A stretch of DNA of 64,000 nt, taken from assembly GCF_004402785.1 (NCBI RefSeq), contig NZ_SOFP01000010.1, forward strand, positions 1 to 64,000. Direction: 5' to 3'. The position numbers were made by a program, and so were the translations under genes. Every line of letters starts with the position of its first letter. The stretch's first letter is position 1. This document shows, piece by piece, positions 56,391 to 64,000 of this stretch. The DNA comes from Cryobacterium algoritolerans (GTDB lineage Bacteria > Actinomycetota > Actinomycetes > Actinomycetales > Microbacteriaceae). Below the pieces are notes generated by a model, which was given only the letters and a program-made list of their open reading frames with translations, was not told the DNA's origin and did not search any database.

Positions 56391-57101
56391 ATGACTTCGC
56401 GCGAACCGACCCAGCAGGACGGGGCGCAGCCGAGACGGCGTGACGCCAGGCAGAACCGCGAACGTCTCCTTCTGGAGGCCCGCGCCCTGATCGCCGGGCA
56501 CGGTGTCGACGCGTCCCTCGAGGAAATCGCCCGCCGCGCCGACGTGGGCGTTGCCACGCTGTACCGCAACTTCCCGACCAGGGACGACCTCATTCGCGCC
56601 CTGCACGAGATCGCGCTCGCCGAGCTCGCCACCGTGAAGGACGAGATCACGGCGGCCCCGACCGCATGGGACGGCATCGTCGTCTACACCGAGCGGGTCG
56701 CCGAATGGCTGGTCGCTGACCCTGCCCTCCCGCCGATCCTCAAGCGGATGGAGACCATCGATCCGACGCTCGGCCAGGGCAAGGAATTCCAGAGCGTGAT
56801 CGCGTCATTGGTGGCCCAGGCCAAGCGCGACGGGGTGCTGCGACCGGACGTCGACGCGGTCGACCTCGCCGTGCTGGTCACCATGGTCGGCTCTCTCGGA
56901 ACGCTCGGCGGCGGCTACACCGGCCAGTGGCGCCGCCAGCTGTCGATCGTGCTCGACGGGCTGCGCTCGAAGGACCTGGACCGGTCGAAGCTGCCGGGGC
57001 GCCCGCTCGGAGCCCGCGAGTTCCAGGCCGCGGTGCACGGGCTGTCCCGCCGAGGCAAGCGGGCAGCCATCCGTCCGCCGGGGACGGCGTCGGGAGCCTG
57101 A
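56391..57101 (+). CDS. TetR-family regulator divergent from kynA
   Basis: The 236-residue protein starts at the ATG at 56391 ([20 protein letters not shown]). The HTH is [20 protein letters not shown] then [13 protein letters not shown]. The helical C-terminus ends in a basic tail. The 160-bp divergent region contains a GGAGG/CCTCC dyad at 56342-56355, a candidate operator. Control of the kyn operon is inferred from position. Confidence 0.8.
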   Translation: MTSREPTQQDGAQPRRRDARQNRERLLLEARALIAGHGVDASLEEIARRADVGVATLYRNFPTRDDLIRALHEIALAELATVKDEITAAPTAWDGIVVYTERVAEWLVADPALPPILKRMETIDPTLGQGKEFQSVIASLVAQAKRDGVLRPDVDAVDLAVLVTMVGSLGTLGGGYTGQWRRQLSIVLDGLRSKDLDRSKLPGRPLGAREFQAAVHGLSRRGKRAAIRPPGTASGA

Positions 57102-57164
57102 TGAAGGCCGCGACCGTCTACGACGTACGCGCATCCCGCCCGGAGCGGGTGCTCGCCTGGGTGA

Positions 57165-58148
57165 GTGTCTTCGCAATGCGCCCAGCGCCTTCCCGGTCGA
57201 CATCCCCCGAAACCCCGGGAGCACGAGATCGCCGCCGCTGACTGGCCCGCCGTGCCCCAGTTCGGAACCCTCCCGATTCCGCCGACGGATGCCGTTGCCC
57301 ACCTGGGCCTCGACCTGCCGGTCGGCCGCCTGACCGCGATCCGCTCCCGGCCGGGCACCCCAGCCCGCGGCGTCGTGCTGCTCGTGCCCGGTTTCACGGG
57401 TTCCAAGGAGGACTTCAGCGGGTTCCTTCCGCTGCTCGCCGAGCTGGGCTGGGACGCCTGGAGCTACAGCCAGCGCGGTCAGGCCGATTCGGCTGCGCCG
57501 TCCAGCCCGGAGGAATACACCCTCGACCGCTTCGCCGGCGACGTGCTCGCCGTCGTGGAGCTGGTCAGCGACGGCCGGCCGGTGCACCTGCTCGGCCACA
57601 GCTTCGGCGGTGTCGTGGCCCGTGCCGCGGCGATCGCGTCCCCCGGCAGCTTCGCCGACCTCACGATGCTGTGCTCCGGCCCGCACGGCTGGGCCGGGCG
57701 GCTGGAACGTGAGGCGGACATCGTTCGTTCGCGGGGCTCGAAAGCATGGTGGAACGAGGTCAACCCCCACACCATCGGCCGTCCGGATGCCGAGCTCACC
57801 GCCGATGAGGCGTTCCGCCGGCTGCGGATGGGCCGCACCAGCGACGAGAACCTGATCGCCGGCGCCGGGATCCTCGCCGACGAGACCGACAGCACAGCGG
57901 AGCTGCTGAAGACCGGACTTCCCGTGCTCGTCGCGCACGGAGCCGCGGACCCGGCCTGGCCGCAGGACTGGCAGCGCACGATGGCACTCCTCCTCGACGG
58001 GCGGTACGCCGTCATCCCGGACGCCGCCCACTCGCCCCAGCTGGAGAATCCAGCCGGCACGGCCGTCGTGCTTGACGAGTTCTGGGCCGCCGCGGGTTCC
58101 GGCCCAGCGGTCCGTGTCCCCGCGGCCCCTGCGCCGGTCGCAGCCTAG
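57165..58148 (+). CDS. Alpha/beta hydrolase
   Basis: The 327-residue protein has oxyanion VVLLVPGFTGSKEDFSGFLP, nucleophile HLLGHSFGGVVARA (GHSFGG), acid VAHGAADPAWP and base DAAHSPQLENP. Substrate is not clear. The first 25 residues from the GTG at 57165 are weakly supported; the real start may be further in. It follows the TetR gene by 63 bp on the same strand. Confidence 0.8.
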   Translation: MSSQCAQRLPGRHPPKPREHEIAAADWPAVPQFGTLPIPPTDAVAHLGLDLPVGRLTAIRSRPGTPARGVVLLVPGFTGSKEDFSGFLPLLAELGWDAWSYSQRGQADSAAPSSPEEYTLDRFAGDVLAVVELVSDGRPVHLLGHSFGGVVARAAAIASPGSFADLTMLCSGPHGWAGRLEREADIVRSRGSKAWWNEVNPHTIGRPDAELTADEAFRRLRMGRTSDENLIAGAGILADETDSTAELLKTGLPVLVAHGAADPAWPQDWQRTMALLLDGRYAVIPDAAHSPQLENPAGTAVVLDEFWAAAGSGPAVRVPAAPAPVAA

Positions 58149-58217
58149 GCTGTCTCCGGCCAAGCAGCATCCGGCTCGGCTTCCGTCGGCGGCGACTCGG
58201 GAGGGGCGCTGCGCGGG

Positions 58218-59087
58218 TCAGCGGGCGCGAACGACGATCTGGTTGCCCCACGGGTCGCCGAAGCCGAGGGTCTGGCCGTCGTGGCGGGTCTCGACGCCGA
58301 AGTGGTTCATCCGTTCGCCGAGGGCGCCGATGTCGTCAACGGTCGGCAGGACGATGTCCACCTCGCCGAGCCCGAGCGCGAGCCTGCGCTTGCCGGCGCC
58401 CGCGCTGTTCCAGGTGTTCATCGCCATGTGGTGGTGGTAGCCGCCCGCCGAGACGAACAGGGCCGCGCCGCCGAGCGACGCGGTGGCCTCGAAGCCAAGC
58501 CGGTCAACATAGAACTCGCGGGCGGTGGCGACGTTACCGACGGAGAGGTGCACGTGCCCGACGATGGCGTTGCCCGCCGACGGATCGGCCTGGCCGGCCT
58601 CGGTGAGATGCTCGCCGATGAACTCGTTCGGATCGAGGTAGAGGGTCGCCATCTCGACCTGGCCGTGCGTCCAGCTCCAGGCGGTGCGGTCGCGGTCCCA
58701 GTACAGTTCGATCCCATTGCCCTCCGGATCGGTGAAGTAGAAGGCCTGGCTGACCAGGTGGTCGGCGCTGCCGGTGAACGTGCCCGGATGCTTCGTGCCG
58801 ACCGAATAGACGGCTGCGGCGAGCTGCGCCTGGGTGTCGAAGAGGATGGCGGTGTGGAACAGCCCGCTCGAGCGCGGTTCGGCCGCCGCGAGCTCCGGGG
58901 CGTGCTGCAGGATGACGATCGGCGTGCTGCCGCGGCCGAGCACGGCGACGGGGCCGTCCTGGCTCAGCAGCGTGAGGGTCACCGCGTCCCGGTAGTACGC
59001 GATCATGGCGTCGAGGTTGCCCACCCGGAGGGTCACCGCGCCCATTCCGGTGGACGCAGGCAGGAGGTCGTTCGCAGAGAGGCTCAC
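58218..59087 (-). CDS. Two-domain VOC protein (catechol-dioxygenase-like, CatE type)
   Basis: The 289-residue protein holds two VOC modules: MGAVTLRVGNLDAMIAYYRD with YFTDPEGNGIELYWDRDR, and VGHVHLSVGNVATAREFYVD with HHHMAMNTWNSAG and a late VRAR end. Metal-type His/Glu positions are present (H in HTAILF, E in GIELYW). It resembles extradiol dioxygenases or glyoxalases; a specific reaction cannot be assigned. Confidence 0.8.
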   Translation of the reverse strand: MSLSANDLLPASTGMGAVTLRVGNLDAMIAYYRDAVTLTLLSQDGPVAVLGRGSTPIVILQHAPELAAAEPRSSGLFHTAILFDTQAQLAAAVYSVGTKHPGTFTGSADHLVSQAFYFTDPEGNGIELYWDRDRTAWSWTHGQVEMATLYLDPNEFIGEHLTEAGQADPSAGNAIVGHVHLSVGNVATAREFYVDRLGFEATASLGGAALFVSAGGYHHHMAMNTWNSAGAGKRRLALGLGEVDIVLPTVDDIGALGERMNHFGVETRHDGQTLGFGDPWGNQIVVRAR

Positions 59088-59156
59088 GGCTGCTGAAACG
59101 GATCCCGGCCCGCCGGTATTCCGGAATGCCCCGTTCGGGGGCGTTGCCCTCGATCC

Positions 59157-59534
59157 TCAGTCCTGGTGGAGCTGGACCAGATTGCCGCAGGTGTCGTCGA
59201 AGAGCACCGAGGTGCCGGAGGCATCCGTGTTCGGTTCGCTGGTGAAGCGCACTCCGAGGGCGGTGAGCCGGTCATAGTCCGCGCGCACGTCGGGCGAGCC
59301 GAGCACGATCGCGGGCAGCCCGAGGGAGCGCAGACCCTGCGCGTATTTCGTGGAGACGCGGTTTTCGCTGGGCTCGAGGAGAAGGCCGACACCGGTGGGG
59401 TCTTCCCTGGACCTGACGACGTAGAGCTGGTGCTCGGGCATGATCAGATGCTCCTCGAAGCCGAGGACGGAGGTGTAGAAGTCGAACGCGGCCGCCGGGT
59501 CGTTCACGTGCACGCTACACATCTTGATACGCAT
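59157..59534 (-). CDS. Single-domain VOC protein
   Basis: The 125-residue protein (MRIKMCSVHVNDPAAAFDFY, LGFEEHLIMPEHQLYVVRSR, GTSVLFDDTCGNLVQLHQD) is a glyoxalase/bleomycin-resistance fold member with the usual single VOC length. It lies 69 bp upstream of the two-domain VOC gene on the same strand. A small GC hairpin at about 59125-59145 lies between them. Function is unknown. Confidence 0.8.
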   Translation of the reverse strand: MRIKMCSVHVNDPAAAFDFYTSVLGFEEHLIMPEHQLYVVRSREDPTGVGLLLEPSENRVSTKYAQGLRSLGLPAIVLGSPDVRADYDRLTALGVRFTSEPNTDASGTSVLFDDTCGNLVQLHQD

Positions 59535-59604
59535 GCCGGGAGCGTAGCATTTTCGCGCCGCCGGGCGGTTGGGCGTGACGCCCCGCGACACGGGCCGGCG
59601 GGCG

Positions 59605-60570
59605 TCAGCCCTTCGCGGTGAACCCGGCGTGGGTGAGCCGCTCGAGCAGCTCCAGGTAGCGTGCCGCCGTCCGCTCGATGATGTCGTCGGGCAGGGCGGG
59701 CGGCGTGCCGGTCTGGTCCCAGTTGGCGGCGAGCCAGTCGCGCACGATCTGCTTGTCGAAGCTGGCCATCCGCTGCTTGGGAGTGCTGCCGGAGCGCCAC
59801 AGGGCGGCGTCCCAGTAGCGGCTGGAGTCGCTGGTGAGCACCTCGTCGGCGAGCGTGATCGCGCCGGTCACCCGGTCGGCGCCGAACTCGAACTTCGTGT
59901 CTGCGAGGATGACGCCGGCCTTCTCGGCGATGACGGAGGCCCGGCCGAAGATTTCGAGGGAGAGCCGGCGCAGCTCGGTCGCGACCGGCTCGCCGACCAG
60001 TTCTACGGTGCGCTCGAACGAGATGTTCTCGTCATGCTCGCCCATCGGCGCCTTCCAGGCCGGGGTGTAGATGGGTTCGGGCAGCCGGTCGCCGTTCCGG
60101 AGCCCTGCGGCCAGCGGGATGCCGCACACGGTCTGGCCGGTCTGGTATTCCTTCCAGCCTGAGCCGGTCAGGTAGCCGCGCACGACGCATTCGATCGGGA
60201 ACATGTCCAGGGTCTTGCAGAGCATCGCCCGGCCGGCGACTGCGGCGGGGATCAGGCTGGTGACGAGCCCGTTCACGGTGTGGTCGGGAACGAGATGGTT
60301 CGGCACCCCGGCCAGCTGGTCGAACCACCACAGGCTGAGCGTGGTGAGCAGCTCGCCCTTTCCGGGGATGCCGGGCTCGAGCACATGGTCGAAGGCGCTG
60401 ACGCGGTCGCTGGCGACCACCAGCACCCGGGTGGCGCTGGCCAGGTCGAAGGGGGCATCCGGGCTGGTCCCCGTGGGAACGTACAGGTCGCGCACCTTGC
60501 CGGAGTAGGCGTGGCGCCAACCGGCACGGTAGAGGGGCGCGGATGTCGATGGCTGGTCGAGTGAGGTCAC
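59605..60570 (-). CDS. purC: SAICAR synthetase
   Basis: The 321-residue protein has HAYSGKVRDLYVP, VLVVASDRVSAFDHVLEPGI, ECVVRGYLTGSGWKEYQTG and ILADTKFEFGADRVTGAI. This is the long PurC form common in actinobacteria. It joins CAIR and aspartate. GTG 60570 gives TSLDQPSTSAP as the start; GTG 60588 is an alternative. It is 80 bp after purD on the same strand. Confidence 0.92.
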   Translation of the reverse strand: MTSLDQPSTSAPLYRAGWRHAYSGKVRDLYVPTGTSPDAPFDLASATRVLVVASDRVSAFDHVLEPGIPGKGELLTTLSLWWFDQLAGVPNHLVPDHTVNGLVTSLIPAAVAGRAMLCKTLDMFPIECVVRGYLTGSGWKEYQTGQTVCGIPLAAGLRNGDRLPEPIYTPAWKAPMGEHDENISFERTVELVGEPVATELRRLSLEIFGRASVIAEKAGVILADTKFEFGADRVTGAITLADEVLTSDSSRYWDAALWRSGSTPKQRMASFDKQIVRDWLAANWDQTGTPPALPDDIIERTAARYLELLERLTHAGFTAKG

Positions 60571-60650
60571 GATGTTATTCTCTCGCACCGGTCTTCCGCG
60601 AGCGAACGCTTGCTCCTCGGGGCGGTCGGCACGCCCCGTCGGTCCACTCG

Positions 60651-61919
60651 TCAGAGGGCGACGCGGGCGGCGATGTCGGTGCGGAACTGGGAGCCCGGAA
60701 GGTCGACCAGGGCCAGCGCGTCGTAGGCGCGGGTGCGGGCATCCGCGAAACCGTCGCCGACCGCGACGATGCTGAGCACGCGTCCGCCGGTCGAGACGAG
60801 CACGTCGTCGATCACGGCGGTCGCCGCGTGCAGGATCGTGACCCCCGGCAGGGCGGACGCCGCGTCCAGCCCGGTGATCGGGCGCCCGGTGACCGGAGGT
60901 TCAGGGTAGTTCTCGCTCGCGAGCACGACCGTGACGCAGGCGTCGGCCGAGAACTCCGGGCGGGCGAGGCCGCCGAGAACGCCGGTGGCCGCGGCCAGCA
61001 GCAGGTCGGACAGCGGGGTGAGGAGCCGCGGCAGCACGACCTGGGTTTCCGGGTCTCCGAAGCGGGCGTTGAATTCGATCACGCGGATGCCGGCATCCGT
61101 CAGGATCAGGCCGCAGTAGAGCAGGCCGATGAACGGAGTGTTCTCGTCGGCGAGCCGGCGCACGGTGGGCAGGGCGATTGTCTCGATGACCTCGTCGACG
61201 AACGCCTGTTCGCTGCCGAACCGGGCGTCGAGCCAGGGCAGCGGGGAGTAGGCGCCCATGCCGCCGGTGTTCGGGCCGGCGTCGCCGTCGCCGAGGCGCT
61301 TATAGTCCTGGGCGGGCGAGAGCGGGAGCACGGAGTGGCCGTCGCTGAGCAGGAAGAGCGAGACCTCCTGCCCGTCGAGGAATTCCTCGATCAGCACGCT
61401 GCCGTGCTGCAGCCAGTGCGTGGCGTGGGCGAGCGCTGCGAGGCGGTCCTCGGTGACGAGCACGCCTTTCCCGGCGGCGAGGCCGTCGGCCTTGACCACG
61501 TAGGGCGACCCGAACTCGTCGAGCGCCGCGGTCGCCTCGCCGAGGGTGCCGGCCCGCACGGCGCGCCCGGTCGGCACCTCGGCCGCTTCCATGATGCGTT
61601 TGGCGAAGGTCTTGCTGCCTTCGAGCGCAGCGGCGGCCTTGCCCGGGCCGAAAACGGGGATCCCGTGGGCGCGCAGGGCGTCGGCGACACCGGCGACGAG
61701 CGGGGCCTCCGGGCCGATCACGACGAGGTCGACGCCGTTCAGGTTCGCATAGTTGGTGACCTGCTCCGGGTCGGTCGGGTCGAGAGGAACCACCGGAACG
61801 TCCCGGGCGATCCCGGCGTTGCCGGGCGCCGCGACGACCTCGTGGGCCGGCTCCTCTCGGAGCAGGGCGGTGATGATGGCGTGCTCGCGGGCACCGGAAC
61901 CGAGGACCAGAATTCTCAC
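60651..61919 (-). CDS. purD: Phosphoribosylamine-glycine ligase
   Basis: The 422-residue ATP-grasp protein has [55 protein letters not shown], and [20 protein letters not shown]. It makes GAR in purine synthesis. It is followed by purC. The promoter region next to it contains C-rich repeats and a large inverted repeat. Confidence 0.93.
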   Translation of the reverse strand: MRILVLGSGAREHAIITALLREEPAHEVVAAPGNAGIARDVPVVPLDPTDPEQVTNYANLNGVDLVVIGPEAPLVAGVADALRAHGIPVFGPGKAAAALEGSKTFAKRIMEAAEVPTGRAVRAGTLGEATAALDEFGSPYVVKADGLAAGKGVLVTEDRLAALAHATHWLQHGSVLIEEFLDGQEVSLFLLSDGHSVLPLSPAQDYKRLGDGDAGPNTGGMGAYSPLPWLDARFGSEQAFVDEVIETIALPTVRRLADENTPFIGLLYCGLILTDAGIRVIEFNARFGDPETQVVLPRLLTPLSDLLLAAATGVLGGLARPEFSADACVTVVLASENYPEPPVTGRPITGLDAASALPGVTILHAATAVIDDVLVSTGGRVLSIVAVGDGFADARTRAYDALALVDLPGSQFRTDIAARVAL

Positions 61920-61960
61920 CGGTTCAGGCTACCGGATGCCGCGCCCGCGGCCCCTCCCGG

Positions 61961-62022
61961 GTTCCCCCTCCGTTCCCCCCCCCGTTCCCCCCCCGGTTCC
62001 CCCCTGGTTCCCCATCCCGTTC
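61961..62022 (+). repeat. GTTCCCCCC tandem array
   Basis: About six imperfect copies of a 10-11 bp GTTCCCCCC-type unit lie upstream of purD. C runs of up to eight vary between copies, so this stretch is prone to length change. Confidence 0.7.
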
Positions 62023-62083
62023 CGCGAGAGTGCAGTTTTGGCCCCTTCACGAGCAACGAGGGGGCGAAAACTGCACTCTCGCG
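62023..62083. repeat. 23-bp inverted repeat in the purD/SCP divergent gap
   Basis: The left arm begins CGCGAGAGTGCAGTTTT (62023-62045) and the right arm ends AAAACTGCACTCTCGCG (62061-62083). The 23-bp arms differ at one position and enclose a 15-nt loop. It lies in the promoter gap between two divergent genes. It may be a REP/MITE-like interspersed element or a regulatory hairpin. Confidence 0.75.
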
Positions 62084-62118
62084 AACAGCGGGGCTGGGTG
62101 GGACGGCAGAATGGGGGC

Positions 62119-62487
62119 ATGGCCAAGGCGAGGATCGACGACGGCGTGGGCCGCGCGGCCGTGTGCAGTTACGCGGCCGATGCGGCCGGGGCGAGCCGGG
62201 ACATCCGTGCGCTCGCCGTGCGCTACACCCTGCAACTGCTCTCCGAGGAGGCCAACGGCAACACCCTCGAGGTGCGCGTGCCGCCGTTCGGGGCCGTGCA
62301 GTGCATCGCCGGACCCCGGCACACTCGGGGCACCCCGCCCAACGTGGTCGAGACGGATGCCGCAACCTGGCTCTCCCTCGCCACCGGAGCACTCTCCTGG
62401 GTCGACGGCCTCGCGACCGGGCGCATCCACGCCTCCGGCCAGCGGGCCGACCTCGCCGCGCACCTCCCGCTCCCACTGGGCCCGTAG
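62119..62487 (+). CDS. Sterol-carrier-like (SCP2-type) protein
   Basis: The 122-residue protein (MAKARIDDGVGRAAVCSYAA, LEVRVPPFGAVQCIAGPRHT, GALSWVDGLATGRIHASGQR) matches the short actinobacterial sterol-carrier family, often near pur genes. It probably binds a lipid. The start at 62119 gives the family length. It is divergent from purD and convergent with ribokinase. Confidence 0.75.
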   Translation: MAKARIDDGVGRAAVCSYAADAAGASRDIRALAVRYTLQLLSEEANGNTLEVRVPPFGAVQCIAGPRHTRGTPPNVVETDAATWLSLATGALSWVDGLATGRIHASGQRADLAAHLPLPLGP

Positions 62488-62556
62488 CCCGTAGCCGGCA
62501 GCCGGCAGCCGGCAGCCGGTGGCCCGGTGGCCCGGTGGCCCGGTGGCCCGGTGGCG
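62488..62556 (+). repeat. Short tandem repeats between SCP and ribokinase genes
   Basis: The unit AGCCGGC (7 bp) is repeated at 62493-62519 and GGTGGCCC (8 bp) about five times at 62518-62556, directly after the SCP stop. This GC-rich satellite is probably length-variable. Confidence 0.75.
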
Positions 62557-62563
62557 CCGTGCG

Positions 62564-63754
62564 TCAGCTGAGGATCGCGGTGACCTCGGCCAGGGTCGGC
62601 ATCGAGCTGGTCGCGCCGGGGCGGGTGACCGAGAGGGACGACGCAACGGTCGCCCAGCGCACCGCGTCGATCATCTCCGCCTCGCTGACGGCAGGGGCGC
62701 GCACGGCGGCGCCCGCACTCGGAGCGACAGCGGTACCCGCGCTCGTACCGGCAGCGACAGCGGCACCCGCAGCGGCGCCCGCGCTCGAAGCGACAGCGGT
62801 ACCCGCGCTCGTACCGGCAGCGACAGCGGCACCCGCAGCGGCACCCGCGCTCGAAGCGACAGCGGTACCCGCGCTCGTACCGGCAGCGACAGCGGCACCC
62901 GCAGCGGCACCCGCGCTCGTACCGGAACTGGAACCGGAACCGGTCGCGGTACCGGAACCGGCACCACGCGTCTGGCCCGAACGGGCGGCCAGCCGCGCGA
63001 CGAGCGCGCCGACGAACGTGTCCCCGGCAGCGGTGGTATCGACCGCCCGCACCGGGCGGGCGGGGGCGAGCCCGAGCACGATCCCGTCGAAGGCGACGAC
63101 GCAGCCCTCCGCGCCGAGGGTGACGATGGCCCAGGTTCCGTCGGCGCTCAGTACCGCGGCCGCGCGGACCGGGTCGCTCTCGCCCGTGAGAGCCTCGGAT
63201 TCCAGGCGGTTGGGCACGACCAGGTCCACCCCGGCCAGAAACCCGTCCGGCAGCGGCACGACCGGCGCCGGCGTGAACACGGTGAACGCTCCGGCTGCCC
63301 GCGCGGCAGCGACGCCCTCGACGAGCACCCCGACCGGCAGCTCGCACTGCAGCAGGAGATGGGTCGCGCCGGCGATCGCCGCCCGCTGCACTTCGGACAG
63401 GCCCGTCACCGCGGCATTGGCAGCCGGCACGACGACGATCGAGTTCTCGCCGGAGTCCACCACGGCGATGTGCGCGGTCCCCGTTGCCCCCGGTACAGTG
63501 GCCAGACCCGACGTGCGGATGCCTTCCCGGTCCAGCAGCGCGCGCAGCGCCGAGCCGTAGGCATCCGTTCCGACCGCGCCGAGGAAGTCGACCGAGGCGC
63601 CCAGCCTGGTCGCGGCGACCGCCTGGTTCAGGCCCTTGCCGCCGGGCACGGTCAGGAAGCCGGAGCCGATGAGTGTCTCGCCGGGGTTCGCCGGGCGGGG
63701 CTGCCGCACGACGAGGTCCATGTTCGCGCCTCCGAGCACCGCAATCCTGTTCAT
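62564..63754 (-). CDS. rbsK: Ribokinase with an expanded Ala/Gly repeat insert
   Basis: The 396-residue PfkB kinase has VLGGANMDLVVRQPRPANPG, TVPGGKGLNQAVAATRLGA and the anion-hole AVDTTAAGDTFVGALVA (catalytic Asp in AAGD). Ribokinases are about 300 residues; here about 95 residues of Ala/Gly/Ser repeat are inserted after the active-site helix, encoded by a 66-bp DNA repeat. The C-terminal helices (EMIDAVRWATVASSLSVTRP) resume the fold. Catalytic residues are intact, so the enzyme may work. Confidence 0.85.
   Translation of the reverse strand: MNRIAVLGGANMDLVVRQPRPANPGETLIGSGFLTVPGGKGLNQAVAATRLGASVDFLGAVGTDAYGSALRALLDREGIRTSGLATVPGATGTAHIAVVDSGENSIVVVPAANAAVTGLSEVQRAAIAGATHLLLQCELPVGVLVEGVAAARAAGAFTVFTPAPVVPLPDGFLAGVDLVVPNRLESEALTGESDPVRAAAVLSADGTWAIVTLGAEGCVVAFDGIVLGLAPARPVRAVDTTAAGDTFVGALVARLAARSGQTRGAGSGTATGSGSSSGTSAGAAAGAAVAAGTSAGTAVASSAGAAAGAAVAAGTSAGTAVASSAGAAAGAAVAAGTSAGTAVAPSAGAAVRAPAVSEAEMIDAVRWATVASSLSVTRPGATSSMPTLAEVTAILS
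62711..62930 (-). repeat. 66-bp tandem repeat inside rbsK
   Basis: Three near-identical 66-bp units begin at 62711, 62777 and 62843, and a partial fourth begins at 62909. Each encodes 22 residues rich in A, G, S, T and V, of the pattern AGTAVASSAGAAAGAA. The unit keeps the frame. Confidence 0.85.
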
Positions 63755-63822
63755 CCGACCAGTCTGCCAGCGACCGGGAAACGCACAGCCGTCGGCCCCC
63801 GCGCGCGTGCGAGAATGGAGGG

Positions 63823-64000
63823 GTGAGTTCAGCCGAGCAACCCGAACAGCAGGTCCCGGAGTCCGGCGAAGGCGAGATTCTCGTCGACCAGGCCAGGGTA
63901 AGCGTGCGGCGCTCGCCGCGCTACCTCAATTTCATGATCCTCGGCGCGGTCGTCGGCGCGATCCTCGCCCTCGTGCTCACCGTTGCCTTCCCGACAAATG
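63823..64000 (+). CDS. Small membrane protein (partial, runs off the window)
   Basis: The GTG at 63823 is preceded by GGAGG. The first 59 residues have an acidic lead (MSSAEQPEQQVPESGEGEIL), a basic RRSPRYLNF and one transmembrane helix (MILGAVVGAILALVLTVAF). Similar short membrane proteins are found near purine genes in Microbacteriaceae. The 3' end is outside the window. Confidence 0.65.
   Translation, partial: MSSAEQPEQQVPESGEGEILVDQARVSVRRSPRYLNFMILGAVVGAILALVLTVAFPTN

Noticed and set aside
57102..57242. 46-codon frame after the TetR gene ([11 protein letters not shown]...)
   Set aside because: Could be a gene fragment, but it is short and overlaps the start of the hydrolase frame without a recognised family.
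60543..63560. Very long plus-strand open frame opposite purC, purD and ribokinase
   Set aside because: It is a by-product of G/C-ending codons on the other strand; product is low-complexity and has no family.
1..64000. CRISPR arrays, tRNA and rRNA genes, integrase and att sites
   Set aside because: I looked for regularly spaced repeats, tRNA-like cloverleafs and recombinase genes and saw none I could support.

Overview
The window comes from a high-GC Gram-positive actinobacterium. The chromosomal part (about 23.1-64 kb) has strongly G/C-ending codons, actinobacterial gene arrangements (purS-purQ, purC, purD, a sterol-carrier-like gene, thiM-thiE-thiD/tenA) and a heliorhodopsin with a lycopene cyclase/Blh retinal pathway. 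This best fits Microbacteriaceae (Cryobacterium/Leifsonia-like). That assignment is an inference from gene content; no rRNA is present to confirm it.

Positions 1-23.1 kb form an accessory, defence-rich island with less G/C-biased codon use, long non-coding stretches and mobile-element debris. It holds an AbiF-type HEPN toxin with a structured RNA in its leader; a compact row of DnaA-box-like 9-mers; a RES toxin/antitoxin pair in line with TIGR04255 and DUF3800 genes; a helicase translationally coupled to a 49-residue protein; an MmeI-like combined restriction-modification enzyme; a four-gene module of two P-loop ATPases, a glycine-zipper-like membrane protein and a small helical protein (13003-17487), the best candidate for an undescribed system; a frameshifted DUF6994-like gene; a GmrSD-type (DUF262/DUF1524) endonuclease with a RAMA-like tail; and a 580-bp deletion derivative of an IS21-family element with intact ends and a 5-bp target duplication.

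Positions 23.1-30.1 kb hold a GntR/FadR regulator divergent from an operon of RbsB/A/C-like ABC importer genes, an amidase and a PxpA (LamB/YcsF)-like hydrolase, suggesting uptake and hydrolysis of an amide or lactam compound. Positions 30.4-36.7 kb form a light-biology block: FeS-type photolyase/cryptochrome, dienelactone hydrolase, crtY, blh, heliorhodopsin and a DUF2256/DUF3253 protein. Positions 36.8-40 kb hold a TetR gene divergent from a Baeyer-Villiger-type monooxygenase fused to an alpha/beta hydrolase, with two tandem operator-like dyads between them.

Positions 40.2-46 kb hold a DAB inorganic-carbon uptake locus (dabB-dabA-PII-like-DUF6671) with a divergent HTH gene. An aldehyde dehydrogenase and small genes follow. 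A TPP riboswitch controls thiM-thiE-thiD/tenA (48.7-52 kb). Then come purS-purQ and a tryptophan-to-anthranilate operon (kynA, an amidohydrolase in the formamidase position, kynU) divergent from a TetR gene. The right end has a hydrolase, two VOC proteins, purC, purD, a sterol-carrier-like protein, a ribokinase carrying an expanded 66-bp repeat insert, and the start of a small membrane protein.
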